Positions 32,891 to 41,037 of a stretch of 41,037 bases of DNA are shown piece after piece (positions within the stretch are counted from its first letter, which is position 1; every line of letters begins with the position of its first letter). The notes beneath the pieces were generated by a model. The model worked only from the letters and a program-made list of their open reading frames with translations. It made no database searches and was not told where the DNA came from. Made by a program: the position numbers and the translations under genes. Source of the stretch: Desulfobulbaceae bacterium (GTDB taxonomy: Bacteria > Desulfobacterota > Desulfobulbia > Desulfobulbales > SURF-16). The DNA lies in assembly GCA_002868945.1 (NCBI GenBank), contig PKTX01000049.1:1-41037 (forward strand), in the 5' to 3' direction.

Positions 32891-34006
32891 TCACTGTTGC
32901 CTGTGTTGGATTTTACTGTGATCGGCTCGGAATGACAAGTTGGGGATTAAAATTGTAAAAGTGCCCCTTTCCTTCATCTCGCCGGCGTAGCGGCCGGCCT
33001 CGTCACCCTGACCCAGGTAGAGGTCAAGGCGATCTTTGCCCTTGATGGCCGCACCGCTGTCCTGATGAACGACCAGACGGTTAAGTGGCCGGCGTTGCAC
33101 GCGGTGGGCGGCGGTGGGGTGGGGCAGAGTGCTGCTCAGTATGCCCAGGAGACCGGGCGGGTAATGGGCATCATCCATGGCCGCCGAGCGGCCCTCTGTA
33201 AGCGGCAGGCCCAGGCTGCCGCGGGCCTGGATGCCGTCTGCGTCCGGCTCGGAGAGGCCGAAGAAGATATAGCGCTCGTTGTGCTGGAGGATCGCGCGCT
33301 GCTCTTCAGGGTGGTTGGTGAGATAGGCGCGGATGGTGCTCAGGCTGACCTCCGGCCGCGACAGTTTGCCGGTCCGGATGAGCAGGGCGCCGATGCTGCT
33401 GTAGGGCCGGCCGTTGTCGGCGGCATAGGAGACCAGGAGACGGCTGTTGTCCGGCAGTTCAATGATGCCGGAGCCCTGGACATGCAGGAAAAAGAGATCA
33501 AGGGGATCCGCCAGATAGGCCAGGGTATACTCCTGCATATCGGTACTGGCGTCGATTTCGGCCCGACTCCTGCGCCGCAGCTCCGCCTCCGAAGGCGGCG
33601 CGTAGATGGGGAAACGGTAGGTCGCCGATGGCTGCCGGCTGCCGGCCAGCACCGGGCTGTAGTAGCCGGTGACCAGCATGGAGGTGGGGTGGCAGAGACG
33701 GAAGTTTGCCGTCAGATAGGCGGCAAGGGAGGCGGTGTCGGCCGTTTGCAGATGGTGGCTGAGTCGGCCATAGGCACGGCTCAGCTCAGCGGCGCTCAAC
33801 TGCTCACCGCACACCGTATAGGTCTGCTCCGGTCGTCCGTCATAGTAGCGGCGGCTCTCGGCCAGGGCCGTGACCAGACCGGCGTAATTGAGATCATCGG
33901 TGATGGCGGCTCGGGCCGAGGCCGATGGATAGATTGTCTCGGCCAGGACAGGTGTCGGCGCAAGCCGGCCGATCATCAGACTGAGAAGAAGGAGGAAAAG
34001 GGGCAT
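32891..34006 (-). CDS. mltA: Membrane-bound lytic murein transglycosylase A (MltA) family
   Basis: 371 aa with an N-terminal signal peptide (cleavage after about residue 22, PVLA); no lipobox Cys is seen, so it is likely secreted rather than lipid-anchored. Motifs include TGYYSPVLAGSR, LFFLHVQGSG, and the 3D domain RPLNRLVVHQDSGAAIKGKDRLDLYLGQGDEAG with its conserved Asp residues, one of them catalytic. The enzyme cleaves peptidoglycan to 1,6-anhydromuropeptides, the source of substrate for the NagZ-like enzyme. Confidence 0.93.
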   Translation of the reverse strand: MPLFLLLLSLMIGRLAPTPVLAETIYPSASARAAITDDLNYAGLVTALAESRRYYDGRPEQTYTVCGEQLSAAELSRAYGRLSHHLQTADTASLAAYLTANFRLCHPTSMLVTGYYSPVLAGSRQPSATYRFPIYAPPSEAELRRRSRAEIDASTDMQEYTLAYLADPLDLFFLHVQGSGIIELPDNSRLLVSYAADNGRPYSSIGALLIRTGKLSRPEVSLSTIRAYLTNHPEEQRAILQHNERYIFFGLSEPDADGIQARGSLGLPLTEGRSAAMDDAHYPPGLLGILSSTLPHPTAAHRVQRRPLNRLVVHQDSGAAIKGKDRLDLYLGQGDEAGRYAGEMKERGTFTILIPNLSFRADHSKIQHRQQ

Positions 34007-34560
34007 GGCAGAAACGACTAGTGAGATTTTTTAATGATATCCTGAATCCTGAATTCAGGGTTTGGGCGGCAGGTAACCATTTTTGTTTTTCCGGCGCTGG
34101 AAGAATCGATCAGGCAGGCGAGTCTGCGAGACTCCGAAAGAGCAGTTGTCCAAGATGGTCTATACCATGGCAGCGGCCGAGGTGCGAAAAAAGTTGACAC
34201 TGTCGCGGCATTAGGCCCACAATAAAAAAATTGCCCCTTGCCGTCGACGGCCCAATTTCCGCCGGTGTCGCAGCTGTATCGCCATCCTCCTTTCGGCTGA
34301 TGGGTGGCCACTCTTTCCGGCTTTGATCTCAAAAAAATACACCGCCGCCGGTATGGTGTGTCGCCGGCCCCACCAGGCCGGGCGGGGGCACGATTCCGGC
34401 AATTTTAACTTGACCTGAAACGGCGTCGCTGGTAATGAATGGCGGGTAAAAGTACTTAGGTAGTTGTACTTGCGTGAGATTGTCCTTTTTCCCTGCCCGC
34501 ACGGGTGCGGGGCAAAATTCAAACAGCTATATCCGTAATGACCATAACCAAGGAGGCATG
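34007..34560. other. Gene-free region between divergent mltA and acs
   Basis: 554 bp. It contains two heptamers (TGAATCC-TGAATTC, 34043-34056), a hairpin-family right end (34115-34160, ending GTTGTCCAAGATGGTC), and the acs ribosome site. A weak sigma-54-like match (GGGCACG-N4-CGGCA near 34384) lacks the TT before GC. Small ORFs on the minus strand (34018-34332, 34211-34522) show no recognisable family. Confidence 0.55.
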
Positions 34561-36543
<1,983 letters not shown>

Positions 36544-36567
36544 CCGTCTCTCCTCTCTTCATGGGAG

Positions 36568-36609
36568 AAAGGCGTCCCGGCTTGCATGCAGGCTGGGGCG
36601 CCTTTTTTT
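36568..36609 (+). terminator. Rho-independent terminator after acs
   Basis: AAAGGCG(t)CCC from 36568 pairs with GGG(g)CGCC ending 36602, with an inner GC/GC, followed by seven T. Confidence 0.88.
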
Positions 36610-36624
36610 ATGGCCCCATGCCGA

Positions 36625-36653
36625 TTGACAGCCCCGGAAAGGAGGGGTATGCT
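36625..36653 (+). promoter_or_regulatory. Sigma-70 promoter for the biotin cluster
   Basis: TTGACA (36625-36630), 17-bp spacer, TATGCT (36648-36653). The -35 is perfect and the spacing ideal. It starts 16 bp after the acs terminator and 44 bp before the alpha/beta hydrolase gene. No BirA operator was recognised. Confidence 0.7.
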
Positions 36654-36696
36654 GGCCGTCTTTTGAGTCGTCTATCATGGCGGAGTTACAGGGGAT

Positions 36697-37362
36697 ATGA
36701 GCTTTTCGTACATTCATGAAGGGACCGGCCAAAGGGCCCGCACCCTGATCTTCCTGCCCGGCTGGGGCTTTGACGGCCGGGTGGGCCGCTATGGCCGCTG
36801 GCCTGACGATGTGGCTGTCCTGGCGCCCACCGCCTTCACCCATGCCGGGTTGCTGGCAGAGCTGCATGACTATCTGGACAGCCATGGACAGGGCGATATC
36901 GTCCTGGTGGGCTGGTCTCTGGGGGCGCATCTGGCCTGGCACTTTGCCCGGCTCCATCCCCACCTGATAAACTCCCTTGTCCTGCTGGCCGGTCGCAGCT
37001 CCTGGCCTCCTGCCGACATTGCCGCCCTCAAGCAGCAGCTGGCTGCTGACCCGGCCGCTTTTATGCGTGACTTTTATCGCAAATGCTTCCTTGGCCGGCG
37101 GCAGCTCTACGCCTCTTTTGTCAAGGAGCTGCAAGACGACTACCTGGAGCGCCTGGGCAGCGCCCCTCTGGCCGCCGGCCTTGATTATCTGGCCGCCTCT
37201 GCTATGCATGGTCAGGTACCGGCCGATCTGCCCACCCGGGTGATCCACGGCGGCAAGGATCGTATCGCCCCTGTTGCCGAGCGCCCCCATCTCCAGGGTG
37301 CCTCGCACCAGGTGATCGAGGCGGCCGGCCATCTCCTCTTTGCCCAGCCTCTCTCCTGGTAA
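36697..37362 (+). CDS. Alpha/beta hydrolase, BioH-like (pimeloyl-ACP methyl ester esterase candidate)
   Basis: 221 aa. Alpha/beta-hydrolase fold with FLPGWGFDGRVGRYGRW (oxyanion loop), nucleophile elbow VGWSLGAHLAWHFA (Ser in G-W-S-L-G), Asp in GGKDRIAPVAE and catalytic His in EAAGHLLF. Placed immediately before bioC and bioD, its probable job is to release pimeloyl-ACP from its methyl ester, as BioH does with BioC. Non-orthologous esterases (BioG, BioK, BioV and others) fill this role in different lineages, so the exact name is left open. Confidence 0.82.
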   Translation: MSFSYIHEGTGQRARTLIFLPGWGFDGRVGRYGRWPDDVAVLAPTAFTHAGLLAELHDYLDSHGQGDIVLVGWSLGAHLAWHFARLHPHLINSLVLLAGRSSWPPADIAALKQQLAADPAAFMRDFYRKCFLGRRQLYASFVKELQDDYLERLGSAPLAAGLDYLAASAMHGQVPADLPTRVIHGGKDRIAPVAERPHLQGASHQVIEAAGHLLFAQPLSW

Positions 37363-37565
37363 GGCAACTCTCTGACGTGGTTGTTGGTACCCTGTTTTGC
37401 TTTGATGCAGCGGTGGAGTGGGTGAAGAGGGAGGTGAGAGGGAAGAGGAGAGAGGAGTGTAAAAAAACGTTGTGTGGGGGGGGCTTCTCACCCATAACGC
37501 TTTGCCCTGACATGCCGAAATAGAGAAGGCGAATTGACTGATTTGCAAGCTGTTTTACTGTTTTC

Positions 37566-37593
37566 TGAATCCTGAATCCTGAATCCTGAATCC
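37566..37593. repeat. Four-unit TGAATCC array abutting the bioC start
   Basis: TGAATCC x4, ending 2 bases before the bioC ATG (37596). A purine-rich tract (about 37410-37460) lies further upstream in the 233-bp gap between the hydrolase gene and bioC. The array occupies the place where a ribosome site should be. Confidence 0.9.
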
Positions 37594-37595
37594 TC

Positions 37596-38393
37596 ATGCA
37601 CCGTTCCGAGCAAGCCAAGGACTCCATCCGGCAGCGTTTTTGCCGCGCCGCCGCCTCCTATGACCGGTACGCCCATATCCAGCGGCAGAGCGCCGCCTGG
37701 CTGGTCGCGCAGCTCAGTGATACCCCCCGGCGCATTCTGGAGATCGGCTGCGGTACCGGCAATCTCACCACCCTGCTGGCCCAGCGTTTTCCGGCGGCCG
37801 GCATTGATGCGGTGGACTTTGCCGATACCATGCTTGTTCAGGCCCGCAACAAGGTGGGAAAGGAGGAGCGCATCCGTTTTCACTGCGCCGATGCCGAGCG
37901 CTTTCTCCGCACCTCCCGGGCCCATTATGATCTGGTGGCCAGTAATGCCACCCTGCAATGGTTTGCCGACCTGCCCGCCACCTTCGGCCAGGTGGCCCGC
38001 CTGCTCCGGCCCGGCGGCATGGCAGTGCTGTCGCTCTTTGGTCCCGCCTCTTTCCAGGAGCTGGCCGCGGCCATGCGGGCTGTTGTCGATCCTCACATCC
38101 GGCTGCCGGCTGAAAGTTTCTGCGCGGCGCCAGAGGCGGAAGCCTTTGCCCGCCAAGCTTTTAGCGAGGTGGAGGTGACCTCTCACCTGGTGCAGAGGCG
38201 CTATGACACCTTTTTTGATATACTGGAGCACATCAGCAAGACCGGTACCGGCGGCTATCACCACAAGGTGCCTCGCCTCGGCCGCGCCCTCCTGCAGGGT
38301 CTTGACCAGTGGTTTGTGGAGCAGGGCGGTTATACCATCACCTATGAGATCTATATCCTGCGCTGCCGGGCGCACAACAGGAAAGGGGAGTGA
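37596..38393 (+). CDS. bioC: Malonyl-ACP O-methyltransferase
   Basis: 265 aa. SAM-dependent methyltransferase with ILEIGCGTGNLTTLLA (SAM loop) and typical BioC features: FCRAAASYDRYAHIQ at the N-terminus, SNATLQWFADLP and GGMAVLSLFGP. It methylates malonyl-ACP to prime pimelate synthesis for biotin. ATG 37596 has no Shine-Dalgarno sequence because the TGAATCC array abuts it, so initiation may be weak or use another route. The next gene starts within 3 bp of its stop. Confidence 0.94.
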   Translation: MHRSEQAKDSIRQRFCRAAASYDRYAHIQRQSAAWLVAQLSDTPRRILEIGCGTGNLTTLLAQRFPAAGIDAVDFADTMLVQARNKVGKEERIRFHCADAERFLRTSRAHYDLVASNATLQWFADLPATFGQVARLLRPGGMAVLSLFGPASFQELAAAMRAVVDPHIRLPAESFCAAPEAEAFARQAFSEVEVTSHLVQRRYDTFFDILEHISKTGTGGYHHKVPRLGRALLQGLDQWFVEQGGYTITYEIYILRCRAHNRKGE

Positions 38394-38395
38394 CC

Positions 38396-39058
38396 ATGTT
38401 ACCGGAGCAGCTTGTAATTGTCGGTACCGACACCTCGGTGGGCAAGACCATGGTGGCGGCCCTGCTTCTTGACTATCTGCGGAGTCGGCGGATAACAGCG
38501 GGCTATCTGAAGCTGGTGAGCTGCGGCGGCGAGCAGGCCGATGATTGCCTGTTCTGCCGGGCGCAAAGCGGCGTGGCCGCCGAGGCGGTCTACCATTTCA
38601 AACTGGCTGCCTCGCCCCATCTGGCTGCGCGCTCGCAGGGCGTAAACATTGATATCGGGCGGCTGGCCGCGGCCCTGGCCGCGAAAAGGGAAGATGATGT
38701 CCTGGTGGTGGAAGGGGCGGGCGGTCTCTGCGTGCCCCTCACCGATGAGACCCTGCTTATCGATTTTCTGGCGGATCAGGGCCTGCCCGCCTTGCTGGTG
38801 GCCCGCTCCGGCCTCGGCACCCTCAACCACACCCTGCTTTCCGTGGAGGCCCTGCAGGCCCGCCGCATTCCCGTGCTGGGCATCATCTTTTCCGACGAGG
38901 CAGACTATGAGGCTGATGCGCCGCTGGTGCTGGACAACATGGCCACGGTTGCCAGATTCACCGGCCTGGCCGTCCTGGGCAGGCTGCGCCGCTGTGCCGA
39001 CTTTGCCCAAGGCCGCGCCTGCTTTGCCGACATCGGCCAGGCCCTGCTTGGGAAGTGA
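38396..39058 (+). CDS. bioD: Dethiobiotin synthetase
   Basis: 220 aa from ATG 38396, chosen over GTG 38390 because the AAAGGGGAG site ends at 38390. P-loop ATPase with IVGTDTSVGKTMVAALL and VVEGAGGLCVPL. It closes the ureido ring of biotin using CO2 and ATP. It completes the cluster; bioA, bioB and bioF are not in the window. The stop codon lies next to a heptamer-like array (GCAAGRT, 39062-39089). Confidence 0.95.
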   Translation: MLPEQLVIVGTDTSVGKTMVAALLLDYLRSRRITAGYLKLVSCGGEQADDCLFCRAQSGVAAEAVYHFKLAASPHLAARSQGVNIDIGRLAAALAAKREDDVLVVEGAGGLCVPLTDETLLIDFLADQGLPALLVARSGLGTLNHTLLSVEALQARRIPVLGIIFSDEADYEADAPLVLDNMATVARFTGLAVLGRLRRCADFAQGRACFADIGQALLGK

Positions 39059-39061
39059 GGG

Positions 39062-39089
39062 GCAAGATGCAAGGGACAAGGTGCAAGGC
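39062..39089. repeat. Heptamer array GCAAGAT-GCAAGGG-ACAAGGT-GCAAGGC
   Basis: Four imperfect 7-bp units start 4 bp after the bioD stop. The unit differs from the TGAATCC family, but the period and position (gene end) are the same. Confidence 0.65.
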
Positions 39090-39168
39090 TGAGTTGTCCG
39101 ATGCGTCACACGTGTCTCTTCATCGTCCGCCGGGCCGGGTGCCTGGAGAACAATTCCGTAAGAGCCAA

Positions 39169-39196
39169 AAGGGGACCGGAGCCCTTGCCTTTTTTT
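39169..39196 (+). terminator. Terminator between bioD and intI
   Basis: AAGGG (39169-39173) pairs with CCCTT (39182-39186), then GCC and a T run to 39196 that touches the intI stop. The stem is short. The polarity fits the bioD transcript. Confidence 0.55.
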
Positions 39197-40199
39197 AGAG
39201 GTTATCCAGCGGGCTTTGCAACTGCCGGATGTCCCGGGCCATGACATGGGTATAGATCTCGGTGGTCTTTACATCCGCGTGGCCGAGGAGCTCCTGGAGC
39301 ATTCTGATGTTCACCCCGTTTTCCAACATATGGGTGGCAAAGCTGTGCCGCAGGGTATGGCAGCTGGTCTTCTTGTCGATCCCAGCTTGTTTGGCGGCCC
39401 GTTTCACCGCCTTCTGCAACCCGGATTCCAGCACATGGTGACGCATCTCTCTACTTGAACGCGGGTCAATCGAACGCACCCGCGATGGAAAGACCCACTG
39501 CCAGCCGTTTTCCCGTCCGGCTTTCGGGTATTTCCTGGCCAGCGCCTCCGGGATATACACCTCGCCGAACCCTTCCTCAAGATCTTGATGGTGAAGCCCC
39601 TTCACTGCCTCAACCTGATCCTGCAACTCTCCCCGCAAATTCTCGGGCAAAATGGTTGATCTGTCTTTGCCTCCCTTGCCTCCCCGGACAAAGATCAGGC
39701 CCTGCCCGAAATCAACATCCTGAATCCGCAGGCGGATACATTCCATCAGGCGCAGGCCACTGCCATAGAGCAGTTTCGCCATAAGGGCGTGCCTGCCCGT
39801 CATGGCGGCGAGCAAGCGCTGCACCTCTGCCTGGGTAAGGACGGTGGGTACCCTTTGCTGCCGCTTGCTGCGGATCGGAGCAAGCTCGCCGTCCAGAGGC
39901 AGATCAAGAACATGTCGATAGAGAAAAACCAAGGCGTTCAGGGCTTGCCGCTGGGTGGAAGCAGACATCTTGAGCTCTGTTACGAGATGGGAAAGAAACT
40001 GCTCGACATCCTTTGCTCCAAGACGGTTCGGGTGGGTCTTGCCGCCGAAGTAATGGATATAGCGGAGTATCCACTGGCAATAGGACTGCTCGGTGCGGTA
40101 GGCGTAGTGATGATACCGGAGCACTTCGCGCACCTGATCCATGAGTTTAAGGCCTGGATTAGGCCGAAATTTGGGCTTATTTTTCTTTTGACTTTCCAT
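39195..40199 (-). CDS. intI: Integron integrase (tyrosine recombinase)
   Basis: 334 aa. It has the tyrosine recombinase active site: Arg150 (GSGLR), His281 and Arg284 (HTLRH), His307 (LLGHADV) and Tyr316 (IYTHV). It carries the extra segment unique to IntI between the first Arg and HxxR: FGEVYIPEALARKYPKAGRE, then WQWVFPS, DPRSS and RHHV (residues about 210-256). This separates it from XerC/D. It catalyses excision and insertion of cassettes at attC and attI using a folded single strand. It reads away from the cassette array, the classic layout. No LexA box was seen by eye in its promoter region. Confidence 0.96.
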   Translation of the reverse strand: MESQKKNKPKFRPNPGLKLMDQVREVLRYHHYAYRTEQSYCQWILRYIHYFGGKTHPNRLGAKDVEQFLSHLVTELKMSASTQRQALNALVFLYRHVLDLPLDGELAPIRSKRQQRVPTVLTQAEVQRLLAAMTGRHALMAKLLYGSGLRLMECIRLRIQDVDFGQGLIFVRGGKGGKDRSTILPENLRGELQDQVEAVKGLHHQDLEEGFGEVYIPEALARKYPKAGRENGWQWVFPSRVRSIDPRSSREMRHHVLESGLQKAVKRAAKQAGIDKKTSCHTLRHSFATHMLENGVNIRMLQELLGHADVKTTEIYTHVMARDIRQLQSPLDNL

Positions 40200-40224
40200 A
40201 TCCTATCACATAATATCGCAATAA

Positions 40225-40374
40225 GTCGGAAACCGACCACTTAAAATGTAATAAGTGGATAAAACACAGACGAGTTTTCCATGTTTAGTATTTTAATATG
40301 AAAATAAGTGGAAATTTCGTCCACCTATAGGGGGTGATATGATGGACAATATTCCACTTATTACACTGTTATGC
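40225..40374. promoter_or_regulatory. attI: attI-type recombination region
   Basis: Lies between the divergent intI and the first cassette. The crossover core is GTTATGC (40368-40374), with exchange expected after G40368. Leftward are a 13-bp perfect inverted repeat TGTAATAAGTGGA (40247-40259) / TCCACTTATTACA (40353-40365), an extra direct copy AATAAGTGGA (40303-40312), and a GTCGG/CCGAC hairpin (40225-40237). These repeated motifs are candidates for integrase binding sites, comparable in role to the direct repeats of known attI sites. A cassette promoter Pc may also lie here but was not resolved. Confidence 0.75.
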
Positions 40375-40992
40375 CGAACTTAAAAGATAAGATACAAATG
40401 TGTTCACAAGGTCATTTAGCAACAAACAATTAATGTGGAGGCAGACGTTTGTTAACCTTACAGAATATCTCACTTATGTTAATTGCACTATTTGCAGGAG
40501 CAAGCTTTGTAATCCAGCAGGCAGTCAATTCAAATCTTCGTTTTGAAATTGGATCACCTTGGTGGGCTGGATTCTTTAGCTATCTTGGCGGCACAATCGT
40601 TATGCTCATTATGATTTTTTTGATGCGAGATCCAATTGTGACTGCCAACCTGACTTTACGTAGCTCATTATGGTCATGGACAGGAGGTCTGTTTGGAGCC
40701 ATTTACATAGCTATTTCGATCCTGCTATTACCCCGACTGGGTATCTTCACCGTTGTCGCATTAATAGTAGTTGGCCAGTTAATAACATCAGTCGCATTTG
40801 ACCATTTCGGCGTTATGAATGTGCCAATTCAACCCATAACTATTACACGAGGAATTGGCGCAGGATTTCTTTTAATCGGAGCAATATTGATTCGGTGGTA
40901 AATTTTATCCAGGCGATTATGTATAAAGAAATTAGGCATAACGAATAAGGTTAGATTGTGAGAGCGGAGCGAGCCACAATCTGAACCGTTTG
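40369..40992 (+). mobile_element. Integron gene cassette 1 (624 bp)
   Basis: It runs from the T after G40368 in GTTATGC to G40992 in GTTGAAC. The first bases (TTATGCC) are complementary to the R'' box of its own attC (GGCATAA at 40935-40941), as expected for a cassette that can close into a circle. It carries one gene in the usual orientation. Base composition is clearly more AT-rich than the upstream chromosome. Confidence 0.9.
40449..40901 (+). CDS. YdcZ/DUF606-type small membrane protein (DMT superfamily), cassette-encoded
   Basis: 150 aa from TTG 40449, with GGAGG at 40437-40441. It has about five hydrophobic segments (roughly residues 5-20, 40-58, 73-93, 97-115, 130-148). The pattern FAGASFVIQQAVNSNLR, then WWAGFFSYLGGTIVML, GGLFGAIYIAISILLLPRLG, and QPITITRGIGAGFLLIGAIL matches the DUF606/YdcZ family, half-size relatives of drug/metabolite transporters. 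The substrate is unknown. AT-rich codon use contrasts with the chromosomal genes. It may be expressed from an integron promoter. The start could instead be an internal ATG (MLIALFAG). Confidence 0.85.
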   Translation: MLTLQNISLMLIALFAGASFVIQQAVNSNLRFEIGSPWWAGFFSYLGGTIVMLIMIFLMRDPIVTANLTLRSSLWSWTGGLFGAIYIAISILLLPRLGIFTVVALIVVGQLITSVAFDHFGVMNVPIQPITITRGIGAGFLLIGAILIRW

Positions 40993-40998
40993 TTGAAC
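40936..40998 (+). repeat. attC: attC recombination site of cassette 1
   Basis: 63 bp with all four boxes: R'' GCATAAC (40936-40942), L'' GGTTAGATTGTG (40949-40960), loop 40961-40974, L' CACAATCTGAACC (40975-40987), R' GTTGAAC (40992-40998; consensus GTTRRRY). L'' and L' pair over 12 bp except for one extra G (40983) on the L' side, the extrahelical base that sets strand choice in attC. The unpaired spacers (40943-40948 and 40988-40991) are also in the expected place. The loop is short. Confidence 0.92.
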
Positions 40999-41037
40999 AA
41001 GCCCGGCCACGGACAAGGCCGGTCGTCTCTATAGAAA
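40993..41037 (+). other. Start of second integron cassette (cut by window edge)
   Basis: Sequence after the attC crossover point. It begins TTGAAC and contains a CCGGCC/GGCCGG hairpin (41003-41008 with 41017-41022). No start codon is visible before the edge. It shows that the array continues to the right. Confidence 0.65.

Noticed and set aside
34380-34400. Sigma-54 promoter for acs
   Set aside because: GG and GC spacing fits, but the -12 element reads CGGC rather than TTGC; too weak without support.
34018-34522. Minus-strand ORFs upstream of acs (104 and 103 aa)
   Set aside because: No recognisable family, no ribosome sites, and they run through repeat sequence; the two overlap in different frames.
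39195-40199. XerC/XerD housekeeping recombinase
   Set aside because: It contains the IntI-specific insert before HxxR and sits next to attI and attC-type sites.

Overview
The window reads as a chromosomal segment of a GC-rich, flagellated, anaerobic Gram-negative bacterium, most likely a Desulfobacterota (Desulfobulbales-like) sulfate or sulfur metaboliser. This placement is inferred from gene content: outer-membrane flagellar rings (FlgH, FlgI), a corrinoid-protein activator with a methyl-H4folate methyltransferase (Wood-Ljungdahl type), a 12-haem cytochrome c, AMP-forming acetyl-CoA synthetase, cobalamin genes, and 7-bp repeats at gene borders. No rRNA, tRNA or CRISPR array was seen.

Layout. 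(1) 153-10387, minus strand: flagellar operon flgF-G-A-H-I-J-N-K-L, with a FlhB C-terminal-like gene upstream. It has two near-perfect sigma-54 promoters, one before flgF and one inside the operon before flgI. (2) 10761-16475, plus: sfsA, queC, a NagZ-like hydrolase, an HPF/cold-shock fusion and glmS. (3) 16783-21586, plus: RACo-like activator overlapping a GT2-like gene, then acsE and an HsdR-N-like protein. (4) 21793-30782, plus: class II DAHP synthase, dodecahaem cytochrome, a degenerate IVP/four-helix-bundle element, hisD, rsmG, a zinc-ribbon/HExGH membrane protein carrying an in-frame MITE-like insertion, cobQ and cbiB. (5) 30844-34006, minus: mltA, pilT-like ATPase and a zinc-ribbon/receiver-like protein. 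(6) 34561-39058, plus: acs, then a biotin cluster (alpha/beta hydrolase, bioC, bioD). (7) 39195-41037: a chromosomal integron, with intI on minus, attI, a first cassette encoding a YdcZ/DUF606-type membrane protein, its attC, and the start of a second cassette.

The most unusual content is between or inside genes. Seven-base tandem repeats lie at many gene borders and twice supply the stop codon of the neighbouring gene. One pair forms 21-bp perfect terminal inverted repeats around a decayed IVP-like ORF. A 140-bp element with 14-bp inverted ends and a TTAT duplication sits in frame inside a coding gene. A hairpin family (ATCTTGAATAAT...ATTATTCAAGAT) and a 97-bp repeat pair are also dispersed between genes. 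The integron at the right edge is well supported: the integrase carries the IntI-specific insert, and the two ends of the cassette match each other as expected for an excisable cassette.
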